Positions 35,350-42,923 of a stretch of DNA of 64,000 nucleotides are shown here, one piece after another. The number at the start of each line of letters is the position of its first letter. Position 1 is the stretch's first letter. The translations under genes were made by a program, and so were the position numbers. The notes under the pieces are model-generated. The model worked only from the letters and a program-made list of their open reading frames with translations, was not told the origin of the DNA and searched no databases. Source of the DNA: Pseudoalteromonas luteoviolacea DSM 6061 (lineage in GTDB: Bacteria; Pseudomonadota; Gammaproteobacteria; Enterobacterales; Alteromonadaceae); NCBI RefSeq assembly GCF_001625655.1, contig NZ_AUYB01000103.1:186001-250000 (forward strand), written 5' to 3'.

Positions 35350-35712
35350 ACCTCTGAAAGAGATTGTTTATCGCTTTGTAATATTCGCGATTTAACTGTT
35401 CAGGGGTTAGCCATTCCATAAAATTCCGTTTGCTGTGATGTAAATGCTACCAACCTAATTTGCAAAGGAATTGTATTCGCTCGCGTTTTTTGGGTAAAAA
35501 AACAGCACTTAAACCAAATTCAAAAATATTTTTTTTAACCTCCTTTGATGTTGATTTCTGCATTTTAATTTTTGTTTGTATAGATCCTAATCACCGCGGC
35601 TGTGAAATAAATTAATTAATTCCTCTTTTTTGAAGTAAGTGTTTATTTACTTTATGGCTTCTTTAAATTATGGGTTTTATGTGTATACCTTGTGTTAGTG
35701 AGTGTTAACTGT
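35350..35712. other. AT-rich intergenic region, polB to receptor 1
   Basis: No ORF, hairpin with T-run or known RNA motif was seen between the polB stop and the palindrome at 35713. Strings of T (about 35528-35540 and 35570-35640) are frequent. Confidence 0.5.
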
Positions 35713-35736
35713 GTCATGTTTGACGCTTAACATGAC
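35713..35736. promoter_or_regulatory. Inverted repeat over the receptor-1 -35 box
   Basis: A perfect 8-bp inverted repeat GTCATGTT / AACATGAC with an 8-nt centre. The predicted -35 hexamer TTGACG (35720-35725) sits in it, so a bound dimer would block the promoter. Candidate operator. Confidence 0.5.
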
Positions 35737-35749
35737 TCCCTATTAGTAT
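35720..35749 (+). promoter_or_regulatory. Predicted promoter of receptor 1
   Basis: TTGACG, an 18-nt spacer, TAGTAT. The -10 box ends 94 nt before the ATG, exactly as in receptor 2, and the same hexamers with the same spacer occur there. Confidence 0.6.
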
Positions 35750-35809
35750 CCTCCGCGAATTTTCAAATCCGGCCATTAGAGCTCGGTACTAAAGACTTAT
35801 AAAACTCAA

Positions 35810-35838
35810 GCTTACCAACAATCGTAAGCCCAGGGAGA
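35810..35838 (+). promoter_or_regulatory. Leader hairpin abutting the receptor-1 ribosome-binding site
   Basis: Stem GCTTAC / GTAAGC (6 bp, 8-nt loop, 35810-35829) is followed with no gap by CCAGGGAGA (35830-35838), 5 nt before the ATG. The same layout with different stem sequences precedes receptors 2 and 3. Confidence 0.65.
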
Positions 35839-35843
35839 ATCAC

Positions 35844-38480
35844 ATGTTGAACACTAAAGTTACTAAAGCAGTGCGTATTGCATTGGCATTTGGTGCAGCT
35901 TCTTCAGCTGCTGTCGCAAACGTAGCGATGGCAGAAGAAGGCGCAGAAAAAGTAGAACGTATCGAAATTACAGGTTCACGCATCAAGCGTGTTGACATGG
36001 AAGGCGCAAGCCCAGTTGAAGTTATTACAAGTGCAGAATTTGAGAGCCAAGGGCGAGTATCGGTTGCGGATGCACTACAAAGCGTTACTTCGAACAGCTT
36101 CGGCTCGTTCTCTCCGTCTTCTGGCTCTGGATGGCAGTCTCAGTCAACAGTAAGTTTACTAGGTGCTGGTCAAGATCGTACTCTAGTACTTGTTGACGGT
36201 AAGCGTATGGCTGGCTCTCCATCTTTAGGTGGATCTGCTGCAAACTTAAGTGCAATCCCTATGGCTGCGGTTGAGCGTATTGAAATCTTGAAGGATGGTG
36301 CTTCAGCTATCTACGGTTCTGATGCCATTGCTGGTGTAATTAACGTTATTCTGAAAAAAGACTACGAAGGTGCGTCTTTTGATATTCAAATTGGTCGTCC
36401 AGAAGCGGAAGGTGCAGACAGCAAGCAAATGTCTATGGCATTTGGTATTAGCTCAGATAAAGGCAATATTACATTTGTATATGACCACCAAACACGTACA
36501 CCAATTTTTGAGCGTGACCGTGACTACACCAAAAAGCAACTGAACGATGACAATGGTGATGGCATTGTCACTATTTATGACGAAACAGTCGGTGTTAGCT
36601 ACTCAAGTGCAACTTTCCAAAAGCCTGATGGCAGCTGGGTTGCATCAGAGAATTGTAATGAACTTTCTAAAACCGTTCCTGGTTTTGTCGGTGAGCTAGG
36701 CACTTCTAACGGTGGCACAGTGTGTGGCTATTCGTTTGCAGATGTTGCTGCTAACTCAGCTTCTACGAAGCGTGACTCGGTAATGACAAGCCTTACTTAC
36801 AGCCTAACAGATGATCTTGAGCTATATGCACGCGCAATGCTGAGCCGCAATGATTCATTTGGCCGTTACGCGCCACCTGCTTCTTCAATCAGAGGTATGG
36901 CGGCTGATCACCCACTAAATGAAACTGGTATTGAAGGTACAAATGGATTCTTCCGCTGGTATCAGGTTGGTAACCGCGACACGAACGTAACGGATTATCA
37001 GCAAGACTATATGATCGGCCTAAAAGGTTTCTTCGGTGAAACTGCTGAATACGAAATCGCATACCACAAAGCAAAACTTGACTACCGTCGTGCTGGTCGT
37101 AATTACCTAAGTTTAGGTGGCCTTGCTTACAACTTTGACAGATTGAACGATAAAAACCCAATTGTTCAAGGTTCTGAAGAGTGGAACAACAACCTTGCTA
37201 CAACTGTATATGTAGAAGATCAAAACGAACTTAACCATATCTTTGGTGGTGTTTCATTTGCAGCCGGTGAACTTACAGGCGGCGAAATTCAACATTACAT
37301 TGGCGCTGAGTACTTTGACCAAGAACTTCGCTCACAGTACGACGCGCAGAGTGAAGCTGGTTTAGTTGGTGGTTCAGCTGGTAACTCTGCAGCTGGTGAG
37401 CGTGATACAAAAGCTGTGTTTTATGAAGTTGCAATGCCTGTACTTGATAACTTAATTGTGAGTGCAGCATATCGTTATGACAGATATAGTGACTTTGGTA
37501 GTAAAGGCACACCAAGCTTCAAAGTAGAATACCGTCCTGTAGACGATCTGCTTGTACGTGCATCATACTCAAAAGGTTTCCGTGCTCCGTCGTTAAATGA
37601 ATTATTAGCAGCACCGTCTGAGAGCTACCCTCAAGTATTTGACTACGTTCAATGTGAACGTAACGGCACAGCTCCAGAAGATTGTAAAAAGACAGCACCA
37701 CAGAACCTTCGCAATGGTAATAGCAATTTAGGTCCAGAAGAGTCGACATATATCAATGCAGGTATTGTTTACTCAGGATTTGAAGATGTAGGCATCAAGT
37801 TAGATTTCTTCTCTCTTGAAATCGATAATGTAATTTCACTTATTACAGTTCAAGATTTGATGAATGCTGAATACGCTGGTGTGCTGTCAAACATCGAGCA
37901 ATCGTATCCTGGTGTAAACCTAGATCGTTTTGACAATGGCAGTGTTAAAGGTGTTGTGACGACACGCTATGAGAATGGCTCATTTATGTCGCGTAAAGGT
38001 CTAGATTTAGACTTATCTTACCGTCTTGACACGCGTTTCGGTGAGTTCAAGTTCAAGAAAGTAACAACTTACATTCTTGAAGCTGAGGAAGATGTATTCT
38101 TCGGTGGTCCAGCGCAAGATTTTGCAGGCGCACCTGAAACACCTGAATGGCGCTCGCAGCTATCTGTGAACTATTCAATTGACAACGTAGCGATCAATTG
38201 GACTACAGATATTGTTGCTAGTACAGCTGAAGATGAAGTACTGAGAGTTGCAAATAATCAGTTCTCTTATGAATTCAGCAACCACAACCCTACTTATATA
38301 GTACATAACTTAAATGCTAAGTACTTCACGGAAGGTTACGGTACATTGACTTTAGGCGTTCGAAACCTATTTGATAAAGGCGTTGTACTAGATGATGCTG
38401 GCCGCTGGGTTGATTATTCAATATACGGTGCAGGTCATATTGGTCGCGAGATGTTTGCTGGTTATAACATCAGCTTCTAA
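35844..38480 (+). CDS. TonB-dependent outer-membrane receptor 1
   Basis: 878 residues. Signal peptide 1-30 (ending AMA-EE). ERIEITGSRIKRVDMEG opens the plug domain, with DGASAIYGSDAIAGVINVIL as the conserved plug end. The 22-strand barrel follows, with the familiar YRPVDDLLVRASYSKGFRAPS and the closing NLFDKG ... AGYNISF ending in Phe. Imports a large substrate using TonB energy; the substrate is not readable (peptide or glycan receptors of this subfamily are common in Alteromonadales). First of three tandem paralogues, each in its own transcription unit. Confidence 0.93.
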   Translation: MLNTKVTKAVRIALAFGAASSAAVANVAMAEEGAEKVERIEITGSRIKRVDMEGASPVEVITSAEFESQGRVSVADALQSVTSNSFGSFSPSSGSGWQSQSTVSLLGAGQDRTLVLVDGKRMAGSPSLGGSAANLSAIPMAAVERIEILKDGASAIYGSDAIAGVINVILKKDYEGASFDIQIGRPEAEGADSKQMSMAFGISSDKGNITFVYDHQTRTPIFERDRDYTKKQLNDDNGDGIVTIYDETVGVSYSSATFQKPDGSWVASENCNELSKTVPGFVGELGTSNGGTVCGYSFADVAANSASTKRDSVMTSLTYSLTDDLELYARAMLSRNDSFGRYAPPASSIRGMAADHPLNETGIEGTNGFFRWYQVGNRDTNVTDYQQDYMIGLKGFFGETAEYEIAYHKAKLDYRRAGRNYLSLGGLAYNFDRLNDKNPIVQGSEEWNNNLATTVYVEDQNELNHIFGGVSFAAGELTGGEIQHYIGAEYFDQELRSQYDAQSEAGLVGGSAGNSAAGERDTKAVFYEVAMPVLDNLIVSAAYRYDRYSDFGSKGTPSFKVEYRPVDDLLVRASYSKGFRAPSLNELLAAPSESYPQVFDYVQCERNGTAPEDCKKTAPQNLRNGNSNLGPEESTYINAGIVYSGFEDVGIKLDFFSLEIDNVISLITVQDLMNAEYAGVLSNIEQSYPGVNLDRFDNGSVKGVVTTRYENGSFMSRKGLDLDLSYRLDTRFGEFKFKKVTTYILEAEEDVFFGGPAQDFAGAPETPEWRSQLSVNYSIDNVAINWTTDIVASTAEDEVLRVANNQFSYEFSNHNPTYIVHNLNAKYFTEGYGTLTLGVRNLFDKGVVLDDAGRWVDYSIYGAGHIGREMFAGYNISF

Positions 38481-38503
38481 TTAACGTAGCTAAAGATCCT
38501 TAC

Positions 38504-38532
38504 AAAAGCCCCGACAATCTCGGGGCTTTTTT
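38504..38532 (+). terminator. Intrinsic terminator after receptor 1
   Basis: AAGCCCCGA, 5-nt loop, TCGGGGCTT, then T-run; 25 nt after the stop. Confidence 0.9.
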
Positions 38533-38544
38533 GCATCTGTCGTA

Positions 38545-38640
38545 TTTTCCAATTTTCCAACTTTCCAACTTTCCAACTTTCCAGCATTTCACATTTCACA
38601 TTTCACATTTCACATTTCACATTTCACATTTCACATTTTC
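38545..38640. repeat. Compound short tandem repeat (octamer then heptamer)
   Basis: Five copies of an octamer (T/C)TTTCCAA at 38545-38584 run directly into seven perfect copies of the heptamer CATTTCA at 38585-38633 plus a degenerate eighth copy. It starts 12 nt after the receptor-1 terminator and ends about 520 nt before the receptor-2 promoter. Such arrays change length by slippage; this one is not inside a gene. Confidence 0.95.
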
Positions 38641-39163
38641 GTCTGTTTAACCGTCCTTCTCGAAAGTATGTTGACGCTTTAATTCTCTTAGAAAATTGAT
38701 TCCCATTCTTTGCTGAACCACTGATTTGAATTTGTTAACAATACTTTTTGTTTCATTAATGGGTAAAAGATCAGTGTGTTGTTGCTTGTGTTTTTAATAT
38801 GTAAACGCATTCTTTTGTGGTTTGATTTTGTTTACCTAATTTTATCTATTTTTATTTGTTAACAATAGTATAACCTCAGTTTTTGTGGATTCTAATTTTT
38901 CAACATATTGATTTGCATTGATTTTATTGTTATTTGTTGACTGTATGTTAATTGGGTACTTGTGCTTTCTTTCTATTATTGATTAATTTGATCTAATAAA
39001 GGGGGTTTTAATGTTTCTTGATTTAATCTGGAATTTTTCGAAAATTGAACTAATCTAAAATATCTTAATTAAAAACAGGAGGTTAATGTTTTAAATTTGT
39101 ACCGATTGTAACTATTGTTGTGAACTTGTGTTTATTTTTACACTAACAAGTGAAATAAAATTG
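38641..39163. other. AT-rich intergenic region before receptor 2
   Basis: No ORF with a ribosome-binding site was seen. T-rich throughout. An AGGAGG-like string at 39079 is not followed by a usable ORF. Confidence 0.5.
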
Positions 39164-39193
39164 TTGACGCTGCGGGTTTGGATTGTTTAGTAT
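39164..39193 (+). promoter_or_regulatory. Predicted promoter of receptor 2
   Basis: TTGACG, 18-nt spacer, TAGTAT. Both hexamers, the C after the -35 and the 94-nt distance to the ATG equal those of receptor 1. Confidence 0.6.
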
Positions 39194-39257
39194 TCCTGCA
39201 CCATGTTGCTGCAAGTGCAACAATAAAAATTTGGTTTACACCATTTAAATAATTATA

Positions 39258-39282
39258 ACCACACAAATGTGGTCCAGGGAGA
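39258..39282 (+). promoter_or_regulatory. Leader hairpin abutting the receptor-2 ribosome-binding site
   Basis: Stem ACCACA / TGTGGT (6 bp, loop CAAA, 39258-39273) directly followed by CCAGGGAGA (39274-39282), 5 nt before the ATG. Confidence 0.65.
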
Positions 39283-39287
39283 TTCAA

Positions 39288-42140
39288 ATGTTAAACAATC
39301 AAGTAACCAAAGCTGTGCGCTTAGCACTAGCTTTAGGTGCGGTGTCAGCTTCAGCTGTTACTGTTGCAGAAGAAGCAGATACACAAGAAGTAGAACGTAT
39401 TGAAATCACAGGTTCTGCTATCAAGCGTACAGATCTTGAAGGTGCACTACCTGTAGACGTTATTGACGCTGCTGATATTGCAAAGTCAGGCGTAACTTCT
39501 GTACCTGACCTTATCGCAAACATCCCATCAATGCAGGGCTTCACTGCTGCAGGTGAATCTGTAGGTGGTGGCGGTGGTGGTATCCAAACTGCTTCACTTC
39601 GTGACTTGGGCGCTGAATACACGCTAGTACTTATCAATGGTCGCCGTATGGCTTCTTCTGATTCGGGTTCAAGTATCGATATTAACTCAATCCCGCTTGC
39701 TGCTATCAAGCGTGTTGAAATTCTAAAAGATGGTGCTTCTGCACTATATGGTTCTGATGCAATCGCTGGTGTTGTTAACTTCATCCTTAAAGATGACGTG
39801 ACAGACTTCACAGTCGCAGCGCGTTATGACAAGCCAAAAGACACTTCTAGCTCTAACTTCTCATTCACTGGTGGATTTGGTGATTTGAGCTCTGATGGTT
39901 TCAACGTGATGGTGAGTTTTAGTCGTGACGAGCAGGATAATCTAAGATCTGTGGATCGTGACTTTGCAAAAACTGGTTTTGTTGAGTTCGAGCACGCTGG
40001 TCAAAACCTAATTGCTATCGCGGGTTCATCAAATGCGATTCCTGGTAATGCATATGTGTCGTATAAAGAAGTAGATGCGAGTGGCAACTATAATTTAGAC
40101 AAAGATGGTAACCAGATTATTAAGACTTATGCGTTAAACCCATATAAAGAAGCAAATGGCTCTTGTCACACAACAAGTGCTCCAGCTGGTAACGCATGTC
40201 AGTTTGACTATACAAGTACACTTGAAATACAGCCGGAGAGCGAGCGTAACAACTTATTCTTACAGGGTACATTCGCAGTCAACGATGAAACAGAAGCATA
40301 TGTAACAGCGTCTGCTTCAAAGTTTGAAATGACAACGCGTATTGCGCCTTATCCGACAGGTGGTTTTGTACTTAATAGAAATTTAGGTGAGGAATCTAGT
40401 TTTGTTAATGATAATGTTATCAAGTACCTACCTACCGAATATATAGATGCAAATGGCATCAAGCAGGATGTTTTAAATGAAAGAACGGGCTCTGTTACTG
40501 CTCGTTGGCGTGTACTTCCAGGTGGTAACCGTACTGATGAGTGGAGCACAACTACTAACCATATCGTAGCTGGTGTACGTGGTGACTTCGGTGAGTGGAA
40601 CTATGATTTTGCAATCACAAGCTCTGGTGCAGAGCGTGAGCAAAACCGTATTACTGGTTACCCACTTGAAGAAGAGTTCATGGCGCTTGTCACTTCTGGT
40701 GAAGTTGATATCTTCGCTGACCCAGCAAGCCTAACTCCGGAGCAGAACGATGCTGTTAGAGCAACTATGTTTAGTGGTAACTGGGAAACAACAGATACAG
40801 ATTTATTTGCTGTAGATGGTAAAGTGTCTGGTCCAATCGCAGAGCTTGACGCAGGTACTGTGTACATGGCTGCTGGTTGGGATTACCGTAAATCAAGCTA
40901 TTCATTAACGAACGGTAAAGGTCAAAACGACGAAGTTGTTCTTTTTGAATCAGCGGGTACTGAGTTTGACTTAGAGCGTGACAGCTACGGTGCATTCGTT
41001 GAAGTAGTAGTTCCAGTTCTTGAAAACTTAGAGGTAACAGGTTCACTACGTTACGACGAAATTGGTGAAATCACTGATTCGAAGCGTACTGGTAACCAAA
41101 CAGTTAACCAAAGTGTAGACGACACAACTTATAAGCTAAGTGTTTCTTACCGCCCAACTGACGCACTACTACTACGTGCTTCATACGGCACCGGTTTTAA
41201 AGCTGCAACAATGCGTCAAATCGCTGCACCTCGTCTAGAGTTTGGTGTAACTGCATCAGCTTATGATTGTCCAGAAGGTTTGAGACAAGAGATTGCGCAG
41301 TTCTGTCATACAGAAAAGCTTCAGTATGATGTATTTCGTGAAGGTAACGCGGATCTTCAGCCTGAAACTTCTAAGCAATATACTTACGGTTTCGTATGGT
41401 CTGGCGACCAAGGCATGAGTTTCGGTGTGGATTACTGGAACGTGAAAATGGAAAACCAGGTTACTCGCCTAACTCAAAACCAGATCTTCGGCGACCCAGT
41501 AACTTATGCAGAGTGGTTCACAACTAAGTTTGACAAAGGTTCTGAGAAAACAGTTGTAGCAATTATTCAAGCAGCTGATAACGTTGGTGAGTCAAGAAAC
41601 TCAGGTATTGACTGGCACTTCGATTTCACAACTGAATTCTCTTTCGGTACGCTTAAGTCTCAGTTAACTGGTACTTATATGATTGAAAGCGAAAGCCTAC
41701 GTGTAGGTAGCGACAACATCTGGGATACAAGCCTAGGTCAAGTTGGTACAAATGAAGCTGTTACTTTCCGCAACATCGTAAACTTCAACAACACGTTCAC
41801 GCATGGTGACTTCACTCACAGCTTGAACATTAAAGCACGCAGTGGCTACACTGATGCACCAGCAAGCGCAAGCTTCTATGTTGCACAAGCTGATGACTGG
41901 GATAAAGCTGTTGATGGCAGCGTAATCCAGAAGCATGTTCCTGTTTACATGACTTTCGATTACCGTCTAGCATACGCTTGGGGTGATAACGCGAACATCG
42001 GTTTCGGTATCAAGAACTTATTTGATAAAGAACCTCCGTTCACTCTTAATGCTGCAGCAGGTCACCAAGTTGGTTATGACCCACGTTACGCAGATGCATA
42101 CGGTCGCTCATTCTACTTACAAGCTGATTACACATTCTAA
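39288..42140 (+). CDS. TonB-dependent outer-membrane receptor 2
   Basis: 950 residues from the ATG at 39288, which follows the shared CCAGGGAGA; an in-frame start 7 codons earlier overlaps that site and is rejected. Signal peptide about 1-25 (VTVA-EE). Plug: ERIEITGSAIKRTDLEG, then a glycine run (GGGGG, about residue 100) and the plug end DGASALYGSDAIAGVVNFIL. The barrel holds RPTDALLLRASYGTGFKAAT and ends ADYTF. Paralogous to receptors 1 and 3 but with a different plug middle, so probably a different ligand. Confidence 0.93.
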   Translation: MLNNQVTKAVRLALALGAVSASAVTVAEEADTQEVERIEITGSAIKRTDLEGALPVDVIDAADIAKSGVTSVPDLIANIPSMQGFTAAGESVGGGGGGIQTASLRDLGAEYTLVLINGRRMASSDSGSSIDINSIPLAAIKRVEILKDGASALYGSDAIAGVVNFILKDDVTDFTVAARYDKPKDTSSSNFSFTGGFGDLSSDGFNVMVSFSRDEQDNLRSVDRDFAKTGFVEFEHAGQNLIAIAGSSNAIPGNAYVSYKEVDASGNYNLDKDGNQIIKTYALNPYKEANGSCHTTSAPAGNACQFDYTSTLEIQPESERNNLFLQGTFAVNDETEAYVTASASKFEMTTRIAPYPTGGFVLNRNLGEESSFVNDNVIKYLPTEYIDANGIKQDVLNERTGSVTARWRVLPGGNRTDEWSTTTNHIVAGVRGDFGEWNYDFAITSSGAEREQNRITGYPLEEEFMALVTSGEVDIFADPASLTPEQNDAVRATMFSGNWETTDTDLFAVDGKVSGPIAELDAGTVYMAAGWDYRKSSYSLTNGKGQNDEVVLFESAGTEFDLERDSYGAFVEVVVPVLENLEVTGSLRYDEIGEITDSKRTGNQTVNQSVDDTTYKLSVSYRPTDALLLRASYGTGFKAATMRQIAAPRLEFGVTASAYDCPEGLRQEIAQFCHTEKLQYDVFREGNADLQPETSKQYTYGFVWSGDQGMSFGVDYWNVKMENQVTRLTQNQIFGDPVTYAEWFTTKFDKGSEKTVVAIIQAADNVGESRNSGIDWHFDFTTEFSFGTLKSQLTGTYMIESESLRVGSDNIWDTSLGQVGTNEAVTFRNIVNFNNTFTHGDFTHSLNIKARSGYTDAPASASFYVAQADDWDKAVDGSVIQKHVPVYMTFDYRLAYAWGDNANIGFGIKNLFDKEPPFTLNAAAGHQVGYDPRYADAYGRSFYLQADYTF

Positions 42141-42152
42141 TCTAGCTTGAAG

Positions 42153-42187
42153 ACCAAGCTTTGAAAAAGTATTCAAAGCTTGGTTTT
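42153..42187 (+). terminator. Intrinsic terminator after receptor 2
   Basis: A perfect 13-bp stem (42153-42165 with 42172-42184), 6-nt loop, then TTT. It starts 12 nt after the stop. Confidence 0.8.
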
Positions 42188-42318
42188 ATGAGTCAAATTT
42201 TGAATTGTTGGTAATAAAAATTCGAAATTCATTATGAGTATGTAAGTACAGCCCCTAAGACTTGTACGATAAAGTTAGTTACTGTAACAAAGCATACTTT
42301 TTTAATTAAAGACTGCTT

Positions 42319-42350
42319 AAAAACCCCGCGACTGCGGGGTTTTTTTTTCT
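42319..42350 (+). terminator. Second intrinsic terminator, 180 nt after receptor 2
   Basis: AACCCCGC, GACT loop, GCGGGGTT, then at least eight T. A classic, strong terminator with no ORF ahead of it after the first terminator. Confidence 0.88.
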
Positions 42351-42352
42351 TT

Positions 42353-42787
42353 ATTTTGTCCCAATTACCACAATTTGTTTGTTTCTATTTTGTATATTAT
42401 GTTTTCTTAGTGTGTGTTCGTATTGCTGAAGTCGGTTAGCTATTTCTAATACGGACTTACTATTGGGCTATCCTCGATTGTTTCCTTCGAAACCCCCATC
42501 GCTATCTTTAATAAATCTCATGATTTACCCTATTAATGAATTTCCAGTTTTACGTTTAATCCATGTGTTATCAGTGGTTTTGTTTCTTTTTTGGGGTGTT
42601 AGTTTGTGCTGAAAGCTGCCCGTAATGCTTCACTGTATATACGCTCACGGTACTTTGAGCTGTACTACTTTTCTCGATCTTGAGTCTTTTTTTTCAATAT
42701 AAGTTGTTGTTTGTTTTGTATTAATATTGCTCAATTTATTGTTGAGTATTTTGCAATTCTTGTATGTTTCAGACCTATTTCACAAGC
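42353..42787. other. AT-rich intergenic region before receptor 3
   Basis: No ORF with a ribosome-binding site or clear RNA fold was seen. Confidence 0.5.
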
Positions 42788-42817
42788 TTGCATGGGAATT
42801 TACTTTGTGGTTACTAT
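42788..42817 (+). promoter_or_regulatory. Predicted promoter of receptor 3
   Basis: TTGCAT, 18-nt spacer, TACTAT; the -10 box ends 106 nt before the ATG. Weaker match than at receptors 1 and 2 but with the same spacer and similar leader length. Confidence 0.45.
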
Positions 42818-42892
42818 ACCCGCGTTGTTTCATATAGGGTACACATAAAAGCAACGTGCTTAACCTTATATTGAAGTAAAAAATAAAATAAA

Positions 42893-42917
42893 AGCTTTGC
42901 AAAAAGCTCCAGGGAGA
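42893..42917 (+). promoter_or_regulatory. Leader hairpin abutting the receptor-3 ribosome-binding site
   Basis: Stem AGCTTT / AAAGCT (6 bp, loop GCAA, 42893-42908) directly followed by CCAGGGAGA (42909-42917), 6 nt before the ATG. Confidence 0.65.
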
Positions 42918-42923
42918 AAACAA

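Noticed and set aside
38585..38633. Heptamer array considered as a CRISPR or a structured repeat family
   Set aside because: The unit is 7 nt with no spacers, so it is a simple tandem repeat.
39299..39811. Long minus-strand frame antisense to receptor 2
   Set aside because: It mirrors the codon bias of the receptor gene, has no ribosome-binding site, and its translation is Ser/Ala/Ile-rich with no family resemblance.
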